A stretch of 64,000 nt of DNA, taken from contig NZ_CP033917.1 of the NCBI RefSeq assembly GCF_003815655.1, positions 2,728,001-2,792,000 on the forward strand, in the 5' to 3' direction. The stretch is from Chryseobacterium sp. G0201 (lineage in GTDB: Bacteria; Bacteroidota; Bacteroidia; Flavobacteriales; Weeksellaceae). The notes beneath the pieces are model-generated. The model was not told where the DNA came from and ran no database searches. It saw nothing but the letters and a program-made list of their open reading frames with translations. A program made the position numbers and the translations under genes. Of the stretch, positions 36,520 through 45,381 are shown in pieces (the stretch's first letter is position 1; every line of letters starts with the position of its first letter).

Positions 36520-37932
36520 TTATATAATAAATCTAATGTATCTAAGTTCAAAATTCGAATTAATTCTTATCGATTCAACTGGCGCATTAAGATATTTGGC
36601 TAGGACTGTCTTTAATCCATTTTCATTATACCCATCAATATAATACTTCGATATTTCTTTTTTAATATCATTTCCGTTAAAGATTATTGATTCGATCACC
36701 TGGACTATTCTATCTCCAAAACCATCGTTTGTTGTTTTTTGGCTGCATTTAATTTCAATATTTATTGTCTGCGAATTTGGTAAAAATAATATAGAGTAAT
36801 CCTGTTGAATTAAAATACCATTTATGAAATCGAATGATTGATTGAATGCTGGATTATCTCTTAATTTAAAAATTTCTTCTCTATAATTTCCTTTAAAATT
36901 ATTAAATCTGAATTCACCTTTGCTGTCGTAATACATTTCAAATAGAATTCCATTTAGAATATGATTCTCGGAGTTTATTTGAAAATCTAGTAGTGACCTA
37001 TTAAGATTTTCAAAAAATGTCATAGCGGAATTTGCCCCACCAATAGCGCATTGTAATAAATTTCTTCCTAAAATGAACATTTGGTCCTTATCTAATTGAC
37101 TTACTGGTATTGTTATTAAATAATCAATTGCAGGATTTTGTTTGTACCAATTGTAGGTCTTTAGTTCTTTAATTTTTTTGTAAAATTCTGAATCTTCATA
37201 ATAATTTTCATCTTTCAAAACATTCGGATTATAAGGTAGGCTTAAAATATTTAGTTTTTGATGTTTGTAAAAGTAAAAATCACCAATTAATGAGGTGTGT
37301 TCCCAAGTTGTTTGTCTTCCTCCTGACAATGCAAAAACTGTCTTTCTTACAGATTTAAATAGATCTTCGACAGCTATCCTTTCGGACGAGAGGTGCTTTA
37401 TTAGTGAGCCCGTATAAATACTATTATTCTCATATCCGACATCTAAAGCACCTTCATTTGGAGATGTTGAAAATGCTATTAGTGATCCTTTAGGAGCTAT
37501 AATTGGACTAAATCCAAGTGCAGTCCCGCGACCAAATGATCTTCTGCAAGCATCTAATATCACTATGTTTAATTTAGTAGGATTTTGCCTGTATATGTCA
37601 AATAAATCATTTAAAGTAATACAATTTTGTTTTGCCACATATTTATTTTCAGGAGGAATTTGCGAATCGATACTCGCCAAAAAATTCTCTCCATCTACTT
37701 CGAATCCGTGACCTGCAAAATAAAAAATAGATGCATCAAAATCTTTTAGTAAGTCGCTATATTCTTGTAAAATTTCAACTATGTTTTTTTGATCGATATT
37801 TAGATATAATTTTACCTCATAATTGTAATCTTTAAAGATTTCAGCAATTTGATTTGCATCATTTTCTCCGTTAGTTAATTCACTTCCTTTAAAGTAGTTG
37901 TTATTGCCAATTATAATTGCTAATGTTTTCAT
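36520..37932 (-). CDS. Caspase-family (C14) cysteine protease
   Basis: A 470-residue protein. Residues 1-225 are a caspase/metacaspase p20-like domain: MKTLAIIIGNNNY start, H75 in FYFAGHGFE and C129 in VILDACRRS form the catalytic dyad, and FSTSPNEGAL (about 153-162) follows. The remaining 245 residues are unassigned and may sense a signal or bind partners; they include RNSFKGNYREE-like and IEIKCSQKTT stretches. Prokaryotic caspases often trigger abortive infection by cutting a neighbour-encoded effector. The HEPN and two nuclease genes directly downstream are obvious candidates. Protease call is firm; the system is inferred. Confidence 0.87.
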   Translation of the reverse strand: MKTLAIIIGNNNYFKGSELTNGENDANQIAEIFKDYNYEVKLYLNIDQKNIVEILQEYSDLLKDFDASIFYFAGHGFEVDGENFLASIDSQIPPENKYVAKQNCITLNDLFDIYRQNPTKLNIVILDACRRSFGRGTALGFSPIIAPKGSLIAFSTSPNEGALDVGYENNSIYTGSLIKHLSSERIAVEDLFKSVRKTVFALSGGRQTTWEHTSLIGDFYFYKHQKLNILSLPYNPNVLKDENYYEDSEFYKKIKELKTYNWYKQNPAIDYLITIPVSQLDKDQMFILGRNLLQCAIGGANSAMTFFENLNRSLLDFQINSENHILNGILFEMYYDSKGEFRFNNFKGNYREEIFKLRDNPAFNQSFDFINGILIQQDYSILFLPNSQTINIEIKCSQKTTNDGFGDRIVQVIESIIFNGNDIKKEISKYYIDGYNENGLKTVLAKYLNAPVESIRINSNFELRYIRFII

Positions 37933-38241
37933 ATATCTAAGTCGATTTGGATGTTTTTAAATATTCGTTGATAAAATGTAGAAAATTAGAATTTTGCAAG
38001 CTATTCTGATTACCTAAAAAGATAACCTTTAAACAATCAACTTGTGTTTTTCGATATTGATATTCTCCATCACTTTAGACCTAAATATACAAAAGATATT
38101 GTTAGAAAATTACGGTTTCCTCTCAATATGAAAAAAGTTTGTCGCGACAATAATGCAACCAAAATATTTAAATTTGGAAAAATAAAAGAACTGTCTTTTA
38201 CGAATATGCAAGGTAACACACAGTAATAATATGAGCCGATG
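37933..38241. other. Gene-free stretch upstream of the caspase gene
   Basis: AT-rich. A 60-codon plus-strand frame (38044-38226) opens with TTG, has no recognisable content and is not called. It holds the promoter region of the minus-strand defence genes, but no clear TAnnTTTG box is seen. Confidence 0.4.
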
Positions 38242-39300
38242 TTATTCTTCTAATAAACCTGAATTTTTGGTAAGAAAAACTTTTATAATTTCATCTGAAT
38301 TAAAATTATCAGAATTGTGTGTTTCCTGATTGTTGTTACTCCCTTCACTTAAAAGATTTTCATCAAAAGTTAAATTGAGTTTTGAAGTCTTTCCCTTAGT
38401 CATAACATTTGAAGATAAATCTAACTTTTCATAATTCTTTGCAATTCCTTGTGGCTGTGTGTCAGCGAAAATTAATGGAGGGCAAAGTGGATAAGATATT
38501 TCTTCGCCTTTTTGTAAAACTTTATCACCTTTATGGTAAGGTATGTAAAATTGAATGTAAGAATCTTGGTAATATAGTTTTATCCAATGAGAAGGCAATT
38601 TACTTTCTAAATTTCTTTTTTTGAAAATTAAAACATAGGGAAATTTCACATTAAAACCAGATAACCCTTTATGAATTTGTTTGGCATGCTGTGCAAAATA
38701 GGTTTCATTTTTATTTTCCATCAAAAAATCAAAGCATAGTTTATAGTTTGCTACTTCATAATCAGGAATTACAGTTAGGGCTATTTTCAGTAAACATTTG
38801 AAAATATTAATCGGTATATAAGGATTATGTATAACATTGAATTCAATAATTCCTCCATCTTTTTTTTGAATCACACCTTCCTTACTAGATTCTATCTCAA
38901 TGCCTTCAAAACCATTAAAATTATTTTTTTTAGCTACAATATTGCCATCGTACGATTTAAATGTTGGAGGAGTTTGTGTTCCTAAAGCATTAACACTTCT
39001 GTTCAAACCTAAAAAATTTGCCATATCACTTTCGTAACCTGAGAAATGATTGTTACACTTATCACATTCATAATCTGATACCCCAGAGTTATTTCCAAAT
39101 AATCTTGAAATAATATGAGGCTTGCCTTTAAAGGTTGTTTCAGTGGATTTTTTACCACAGAAGCGACAGGTTCTATCTGATATTTTTTTTAGAGGACGTC
39201 TTTGATTATCTATTGGAGGAGTATACATACCTTTTAATTGATAATCATTATCAAAAGCTTTTAGATGCTCAATATTTCCATAGTATGTATAGATATTCAT
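38242..39300 (-). CDS. HNH endonuclease-like zinc-binding protein
   Basis: A 352-residue protein. Residues about 43-95 contain CRFCGKKSTETTFKGKPHIISR followed by LFGNNSGVSDYECDKCNNHFSGYE. Two CxxC pairs and the H-N-N/H pattern are those of HNH_5-type nucleases. The rest (about 100-352) is beta-rich with no family recognised, and the tail is Asn/Ser-rich. It lies between an XRE regulator and the caspase gene on the same strand, inside the presumed defence island. It may cut foreign DNA; that is inference. Confidence 0.75.
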   Translation of the reverse strand: MNIYTYYGNIEHLKAFDNDYQLKGMYTPPIDNQRRPLKKISDRTCRFCGKKSTETTFKGKPHIISRLFGNNSGVSDYECDKCNNHFSGYESDMANFLGLNRSVNALGTQTPPTFKSYDGNIVAKKNNFNGFEGIEIESSKEGVIQKKDGGIIEFNVIHNPYIPINIFKCLLKIALTVIPDYEVANYKLCFDFLMENKNETYFAQHAKQIHKGLSGFNVKFPYVLIFKKRNLESKLPSHWIKLYYQDSYIQFYIPYHKGDKVLQKGEEISYPLCPPLIFADTQPQGIAKNYEKLDLSSNVMTKGKTSKLNLTFDENLLSEGSNNNQETHNSDNFNSDEIIKVFLTKNSGLLEE

Positions 39301-39383
39301 TGATTCTTTAAAATTAACTATAAGTCAGATTGTCGTTATTTAATTTTTGATTCAAGTATTTGCAAGTGTTCAAATATTTATTA

Positions 39384-39845
39384 TCATGATTTGCCATAAA
39401 GTTGTTCAAATAGTTCTCCTGGTTTTTTTCCTATTGCTTTTTCAATAAGAATTAATTCATACGCCTCTAAAGCACCTTGTCGGAAATACAATTCAGATAA
39501 TCTAACTTCATCAATACCAGTTTTGGCCGATAATTCTTCAATCGAGTTTTCGGAAATTTCATATTTTCTCATTAATGAACCAAATGTATTTCTACGCTTT
39601 GGATGAAATATTTTTAAATTAATATTCTTTAAAATAGGATAAACTATAGGTATGGCAATAGAGAAATTATCTCCAAAAGCGGTAATTATTAAATAAAAAG
39701 TTTTAGCAGATAGTTTTTCAACAGAACCATTCTTTAACTTACTTACTTGACCTTTTGAGAGTGCCGATTTCTCAACCAATTCTTTGTCTTGCCACTCAAG
39801 GTCAGCTAATCTCTTAATGATATATCTATCAATTTTATGAATCAT
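39384..39845 (-). CDS. XRE-family DNA-binding protein
   Basis: 153 residues with two helix-turn-helix units: one at about 18-45 (DKELVEKSALSKGQVSKLKNG) and one at about 113-140 (SIEELSAKTGIDEVRLSELYFRQ). The stretch between (NFSIAIPIVYPILKNI) is hydrophobic. It is the first gene of the minus-strand defence block, 83 bases ahead of the HNH gene, and probably regulates it. Confidence 0.75.
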   Translation of the reverse strand: MIHKIDRYIIKRLADLEWQDKELVEKSALSKGQVSKLKNGSVEKLSAKTFYLIITAFGDNFSIAIPIVYPILKNINLKIFHPKRRNTFGSLMRKYEISENSIEELSAKTGIDEVRLSELYFRQGALEAYELILIEKAIGKKPGELFEQLYGKS

Positions 39846-39899
39846 ATTAATATTTTAATTTCTTTGTTTCAAAATTTGGTAATTAGGAAACTAATTTGT

Positions 39900-40519
39900 A
39901 TATTTGCTTTAGCGAATTGATAATAAGCCAAATACAGGCATATTTAAAACGATGTATCTCGAACTTAAACGACCAATTTTCCATCGAGAACCTCGTGAAA
40001 TCGCTCCATGTCTAAAAGTTTCTTACTTTTGCATACGGCATGTGAGCGGTTCTCACGTATACTTTAGGTGGAAACTTTAATCTTACGTTTAAAGTGGGTT
40101 GGTCGCCCTGGTTCTAAAGTGTGAGACCGCTCCTTGCTTTTTCGCAAGTATTCTTCTCATATTTTAAAGGCATCGTTCCATATACAAAACTATATTTATG
40201 AGGACGACATTTTCAACCATTCTGCTTATTTGCCCACCGGAGTAGTCCGCTAGCAAAACAGAAAAAACTAACAGCTTTATGCCACATTTACATACTAAAT
40301 GAGGAATTGGCATAACTCACTTATTACCGACACACTCCGAAATTCCTTTAATAGTAAAAGGAAAGCCAGACTACGCTTTAAACTCACACCTTAAAAGTAC
40401 TCGCTTTCTTTTAATATTCCAAATTATTTTCAACACGAAGGGAATTTATTACTGAAGACAAAAAAAGTGAATGATCTGTATAATGCAGAAGTTTATGGCT
40501 TTTTTATGATTTCAATAAA
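39900..40519. other. Gene-free stretch with inverted repeats upstream of the SusCD operon
   Basis: No coding frame over 620 bases. GAGCGGTTCTCAC (40044-40056) has its near-complement GTGAGACCGCTC at 40121-40132. Between them ACTTTAA / TTTAAAGT can pair, and CTTGC / GCAAG (40133-40148) follows directly. It could be a folded RNA of about 120 bases or the scar of an insertion. No promoter box is clear. Confidence 0.4.
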
Positions 40520-40786
40520 ATGTTTTCTCATTTAGATGACACTTACATTGAGTTTACAACTCATTGCGGCTTTACAGCTTACACGGGACACAATTTCATT
40601 CATATTATTTCAAGATGTGCTGGGGCAGGAGGTTTTGCTATGTCCTTACTGGAGCTTCCTCCCAAGCATCATCAAATAGAAACGCTAAAAACATATTCAA
40701 GAAACAGAAAGTGTAACGTAACCATAGAAAAACAAAAGCCCTTTCCACAAAAGTTGACTGCTAGCGTAGGAAAGAGCAAAGTCTAA
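40520..40786 (+). CDS. Doubtful 88-residue protein upstream of susC
   Basis: An ATG-started frame (MFSHLDDTYIEFTTHCGFTA ... RCAGAGGFAMSLLELPP ... KLTASVGKSKV) lies 22 bases before the susC-like start. It has three Cys and a basic tail and no signal peptide or family known to me. It may be a small peptide gene of the operon or chance coding in a leader. Confidence 0.3.
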   Translation: MFSHLDDTYIEFTTHCGFTAYTGHNFIHIISRCAGAGGFAMSLLELPPKHHQIETLKTYSRNRKCNVTIEKQKPFPQKLTASVGKSKV

Positions 40787-40808
40787 CGAATTAAACCTAT
40801 TCAAAAGT

Positions 40809-43796
40809 ATGAAAAAAAACTTTTGCAGCCTAAGTCATATTCAATTGGCTTTTGGCTTCACCTTGCTCGTCTCCGGCGTAGCAATAGGGCAGATGCGCAC
40901 CATTACAGGCACTGTCTCGGAAAATAACCAGCCAGTCAAAGGTGTTTCCGTATTTCAGGAGGGTAGTGATGAAGTGGCTGTAACCAATACAGCAGGTATT
41001 TACCGTGTTCAGGTATCAGGCGAAAATCCTGTAATCATTTACCGGCATCCGGAATATCCCGAACGAAAAATCAATTTAGGCAGCAGGATAACCGTCAATA
41101 TCTCATTAGGTAAAGAAAAAGAAATTGAGGAAGTGGTTCTCAACGCAGGGTATTACAAAGTCAAGGACAAAGAAAGAACAGGAAGCATTGCCAAAGTCTC
41201 TTCAAAAGACATAGAAAACCAACCTGTTACGAATGTGCTTTCCGCAGCACAGGGAAGAATGTCGGGCGTGAGCATTACCCAGAATTCAGGAGTTCCGGGT
41301 GGCGGATTTGATATTCAGATCAGAGGAAAGAACAGCATCAGAAGAGAAGGAAATGAACCATTATATATTATTGACGGTGTTCCGATTCTTTCGGAAACTC
41401 CCTCGTTGTATAGTGCCTCAATTTTACCGTATGCATCCATCAATCCTTTAAACTCGATTAACCCCAATGATATTGAGAGCTTCGAGGTATTGAAAGATGC
41501 CGATGCTACGGCAATCTACGGATCACGAGGTGCTAACGGAGTGATTATTGTGACTACCAAAAAAGGCAGAAAAGGAAGAACAGATCTAAAAATCAACACC
41601 TCTTATTCGCTCAGTACGGTAGCCAACCAATTGAACTTGCTGACTACCGATGAGTATATCAAGATCAGAAGAGAAGCATTTCAGAATGACGGCATCACCA
41701 CAATTCCGGCAGCAGCGTATGATTTCAACGGTGTGTGGGATCAGAACCGAAACACAGACTGGCAAAAAGAACTCATTGGTAATACGGCAGATGCGTCTGT
41801 AGTCCAGCTTTCTTTAAGCGGAGGTTCTGAAAACACCTCCTACTTAATCAGCTACGGACATAACGAACAGACAACGGTATTTCCTGCAGATTTCAGATAC
41901 AAAACTAATAATCTAACAGGGAATTTCAGTTACAGAACACCTGATAAAAAACTGGAAGTCAATCTCAGCAATACCTTTTCGTTTCAAAGTAACAATGTCC
42001 TGAATGATGATTTAACAAAGAGAAGTTTAACTCTTAGTCCGAATGCTCCAGCACTCTACAATCAGGATGGTTCATTGAATTGGGAGAACAATACGTTTAC
42101 GAATCCTCTGGGTGTTTTCAAAAGCGAATATCTCAATTCTAGCAATTTTTTAAACAGTGGAGCGCAGATTTCGTACCGCTTATTTCCGTTCATTACACTA
42201 AAATTCAACGGAGGTTTAACGTATCAGAATTTTGAAGAGTTTTCATTGAAGCCCCACACGATGTACAATCCCTCATCAGGATTGACGAGTGCCAATTCCA
42301 CATCTTTTAAAAACAATTCTTCCACATTCTCTTATATTCTGGAACCGCAATTGGTTGCCAATCAAAGCTGGGGAAACCACAGCCTCGAAATGTTGTTGGG
42401 AACAACCTTACAGCAGTCTGAAACCAATCAGGGTTCTATACAGGGCTATGGCTTTGAGAGCAATGCCTTGATTCAGAATTTGGGAGCAGCCAAAACAAAA
42501 GTCATCAGTGATCAGGTTAGAAACCAGTATTACTACAATGCTGCGTTTGCAAGAATCAATTATCAATTCATGAAAAGATACATTGTCAACCTTACCGGAA
42601 GACGGGACGGTTCAAGCCGTTTTGGTCCCGACAATCGTTTCGGAAACTTTGGAGCGGTAGGTGCAGCATGGCTTATTTCAGAAGAAAGCTGGATGAAAAA
42701 TGTTCGATGGCTGAGCTTTGCGAAAATCAGAGGAAGTGTCGGAACTTCCGGAAATGACAGGATCGGAGATTATCAGTATCTCAATACCTATACAATCTCA
42801 TCCAACATCTACAACAACATCACAGCTCTGAATCCTTCAAGACTTTATAATCCCAATTTCAGCTGGGAGAAAACATTAAAGAAAGAAATAGCACTGGAAT
42901 TATCATTTCTGAAAAGCAGAATTAATTTTTCAGCAGCATATTACAACAATACATCATCCAATCAATTGGTGGGTATTCCACTGCCTGCTACGACAGGATT
43001 TGCTACGATACAGTCCAATCTTCCTGCAAAGGTTCAGAATACAGGTTGGGAGTTTGAGGCATCAATGCAGGTTTTGAGACAAAGCAAGTTTAAATACGAC
43101 ACGTCATTCAATCTTTCTGTACCACAGAGTAAATTATTGGAGTTTCCGAATCTGGAAGGATCAACGTATGCCAATCAATATGTTTTAGGATATCCGATGT
43201 CACTCGTCAAAGTCTATCAGTTTGAAGGGGTAAATCCTTCCACCGGTTTATACCAATTTACCGACTTTGACGGAGACGGAAAGATTAATTCTCCCAATGA
43301 CAATAAAGTGATTGAAAGAATAGGCGTGAGATTTTTCGGAGGCTGGTCAAGTAATTTCCGTTACGGACAATGGTCGGCATCATTTCTTTGGCAATTTGTA
43401 AAGCAGAGAAACTGGAATTACAACCGTCAGATGCTGGTGCCGGGATCAATGAACAATCAGCCTGTGGAAGTCTTGGATGTTTGGTCTCCTTCAAATCCTT
43501 CTGGAATGTATATGCCGTACAGTTCGGGAGCCAATGCTCAAAAGAATGCTTCACACGTTTTATTCCAGAATTCTACTGCTGCGATTGGTGATGCATCATT
43601 CATCAGACTGAAAAATGTACAGCTTAATTACAGCATTCCCGTTCAGAAATTCGGAATCAGAGAAGCGATGATTTATGTGCAGGGACAAAACCTCTTGACC
43701 TTTACTAAATATTTTGGGGTCGACCCTGAATTTGTACTGACAGGATATTTACCGCCACTGAAGACCTACTCACTAGGCTTTCAGCTAACCTTTTAA
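40809..43796 (+). CDS. susC: SusC/RagA TonB-linked outer-membrane receptor
   Basis: A 995-residue protein with a signal peptide (to about GQMRT, residue 28), a carboxypeptidase-like regulatory domain (about 30-105), then the plug with SITQNSGVPGGGFDIQIRG and PLYIIDGVPI, and DATAIYGSRGANGVIIVTTK before the 22-strand barrel. The last residues (YSLGFQLTF) end in Phe. Imports bulky nutrients, glycans or peptides, driven by TonB. Its partners are the SusD-like protein and an S9 peptidase, which points to peptide rather than sugar uptake. Confidence 0.94.
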   Translation: MKKNFCSLSHIQLAFGFTLLVSGVAIGQMRTITGTVSENNQPVKGVSVFQEGSDEVAVTNTAGIYRVQVSGENPVIIYRHPEYPERKINLGSRITVNISLGKEKEIEEVVLNAGYYKVKDKERTGSIAKVSSKDIENQPVTNVLSAAQGRMSGVSITQNSGVPGGGFDIQIRGKNSIRREGNEPLYIIDGVPILSETPSLYSASILPYASINPLNSINPNDIESFEVLKDADATAIYGSRGANGVIIVTTKKGRKGRTDLKINTSYSLSTVANQLNLLTTDEYIKIRREAFQNDGITTIPAAAYDFNGVWDQNRNTDWQKELIGNTADASVVQLSLSGGSENTSYLISYGHNEQTTVFPADFRYKTNNLTGNFSYRTPDKKLEVNLSNTFSFQSNNVLNDDLTKRSLTLSPNAPALYNQDGSLNWENNTFTNPLGVFKSEYLNSSNFLNSGAQISYRLFPFITLKFNGGLTYQNFEEFSLKPHTMYNPSSGLTSANSTSFKNNSSTFSYILEPQLVANQSWGNHSLEMLLGTTLQQSETNQGSIQGYGFESNALIQNLGAAKTKVISDQVRNQYYYNAAFARINYQFMKRYIVNLTGRRDGSSRFGPDNRFGNFGAVGAAWLISEESWMKNVRWLSFAKIRGSVGTSGNDRIGDYQYLNTYTISSNIYNNITALNPSRLYNPNFSWEKTLKKEIALELSFLKSRINFSAAYYNNTSSNQLVGIPLPATTGFATIQSNLPAKVQNTGWEFEASMQVLRQSKFKYDTSFNLSVPQSKLLEFPNLEGSTYANQYVLGYPMSLVKVYQFEGVNPSTGLYQFTDFDGDGKINSPNDNKVIERIGVRFFGGWSSNFRYGQWSASFLWQFVKQRNWNYNRQMLVPGSMNNQPVEVLDVWSPSNPSGMYMPYSSGANAQKNASHVLFQNSTAAIGDASFIRLKNVQLNYSIPVQKFGIREAMIYVQGQNLLTFTKYFGVDPEFVLTGYLPPLKTYSLGFQLTF

Positions 43797-43995
43797 AATG
43801 TTAAACTTTTTAGAATCTGACAATGTAAAAAGGTAAAGTTTTATAGAAGCAATAATTAGATACTGTAAAATTTAATCCTTTAAGAACTTGAGACTTGTTG
43901 AATGTAGGTTTTCTGTGAAAATTAAAAGTCAGATGATGTAAAAATTTCACATTCTAAGAATTGAATAAAAATTAAATCTTTAAAAAATTGAAAAA

Positions 43996-45381
43996 ATGAA
44001 AACAAGAATAGAACATATTATTGTGGCAGCAATATTATCTGCTGTACTAACTACCACAATTTCCTGCGAAAAATTTGTAGAAACCGATTTTCCCAATAAC
44101 CAGCTTCCGACAGAAGTTGTTTTTGAAGACGAGCAAACCGCTGAAGCGGCATTGGCAGGACTGTATGCAGGACTTTGGACTAACTCACTTATTTCGGGAG
44201 GCATCGACGGGATGGGTGCTTTGATGGGGACGTATGCTGATGATCTGACTTGTGTGTACACATCAGGATCAAACGGTATTTTAGATATAGCAAACAATCA
44301 GCAGGTGGCTACAAATACCGTTGTAACGACGGCTTGGACGAATGCTTATGGGCAGATTTATGCTGCCAACAGCATCATTGAAGGGGTAACCAATTCAAAA
44401 TCATTAAGCCAGGCATCCAAAGACCGAATCAAAGGTGAAGCATTATTCGTGCGCTCTATCATCTACTTTAATCTCTATCAGATTTTTGGAGAAATAGCTT
44501 ACACAGAAACAACCAATTATGTCATCAACAGCCAATTGGGCAGAATGAATAAAGATCAGTTACTCATAAAACTAGAAACCGATTTGTCTGAGGCGGTTAA
44601 TCTTTTACCATCCGCTTACAGAAATGCAGAAAGAATCTATCCCAACAAATTTGCAGGATATATGGCATTGGCAAAGATGAAAATGCTACTGAAGAAATGG
44701 GCGGAAGCAGAAGTGCTTTGCAGTACGGTATTGCAATCATCTCAATATACATTTCAAACCGACCCTTCAAAAGTATTTCAAAAAAATGGAACCCATATCA
44801 TTTGGCAATTGAAGCCAAAAAACACGAATGATGCGACCAAAGAGGCATCACTGTATAACTTTACAGGCGCACCTTTATCGTTTGTTCTCAATCTGAATCT
44901 CATCAATACATTTTCTTCGGGAGATTTGCGGAGACAGCATTATATCACGGCAGTACCTTTTAACCAACAGCTCAATTACCGCTCTTCAAAATATAAAAAC
45001 CTTGCGGTCAATAATCCCAATGAATATTCAATAATCTATCGTCTGGACGAAGTCAATTTCATGATGGCGGAAAGCCTGATCGAGCAAAATAAAGCAGTAG
45101 AAGCCGTTCCGTATATCAACCGTTCCTGCCAACGGGCAGGATTACCAGCATTGAGCACTTCACTGACGGTTTCAGCAGCAACCGCAGAATTGAGAGAAGA
45201 AAAACGCAGGGAGTTTTTTGTGGAACACGGCATCCGTTTTTTTGATTTGAAAAGATGGGGATTGCTTGATCAGTTGATTCCTGTAAAAACCAATTGGAAA
45301 AGCTACCATGCTCAATGGCCGATACCCCAGAAAGAACTGCTGCTTAATCCAAACCTTAATCCCCAAAATACAGGATATTGA
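43996..45381 (+). CDS. susD: RagB/SusD-like outer-membrane lipoprotein
   Basis: A 461-residue protein with lipobox TTISC (Cys about 24), the SusD TPR helices, and the conserved end ELREEKRREFFVEHGIRFFDLKRWG with PIPQKELLLNPNLNPQNTGY. It caps the SusC barrel at the cell surface. It follows susC after 199 bases, and its TGA overlaps the next ATG by one base, so it is coupled to the peptidase gene. Confidence 0.94.
   Translation: MKTRIEHIIVAAILSAVLTTTISCEKFVETDFPNNQLPTEVVFEDEQTAEAALAGLYAGLWTNSLISGGIDGMGALMGTYADDLTCVYTSGSNGILDIANNQQVATNTVVTTAWTNAYGQIYAANSIIEGVTNSKSLSQASKDRIKGEALFVRSIIYFNLYQIFGEIAYTETTNYVINSQLGRMNKDQLLIKLETDLSEAVNLLPSAYRNAERIYPNKFAGYMALAKMKMLLKKWAEAEVLCSTVLQSSQYTFQTDPSKVFQKNGTHIIWQLKPKNTNDATKEASLYNFTGAPLSFVLNLNLINTFSSGDLRRQHYITAVPFNQQLNYRSSKYKNLAVNNPNEYSIIYRLDEVNFMMAESLIEQNKAVEAVPYINRSCQRAGLPALSTSLTVSAATAELREEKRREFFVEHGIRFFDLKRWGLLDQLIPVKTNWKSYHAQWPIPQKELLLNPNLNPQNTGY

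Noticed and set aside
38044-38226. 60-codon plus-strand frame before the caspase gene
   Set aside because: Opens with TTG, no family, no ribosome site; lies in a promoter region.
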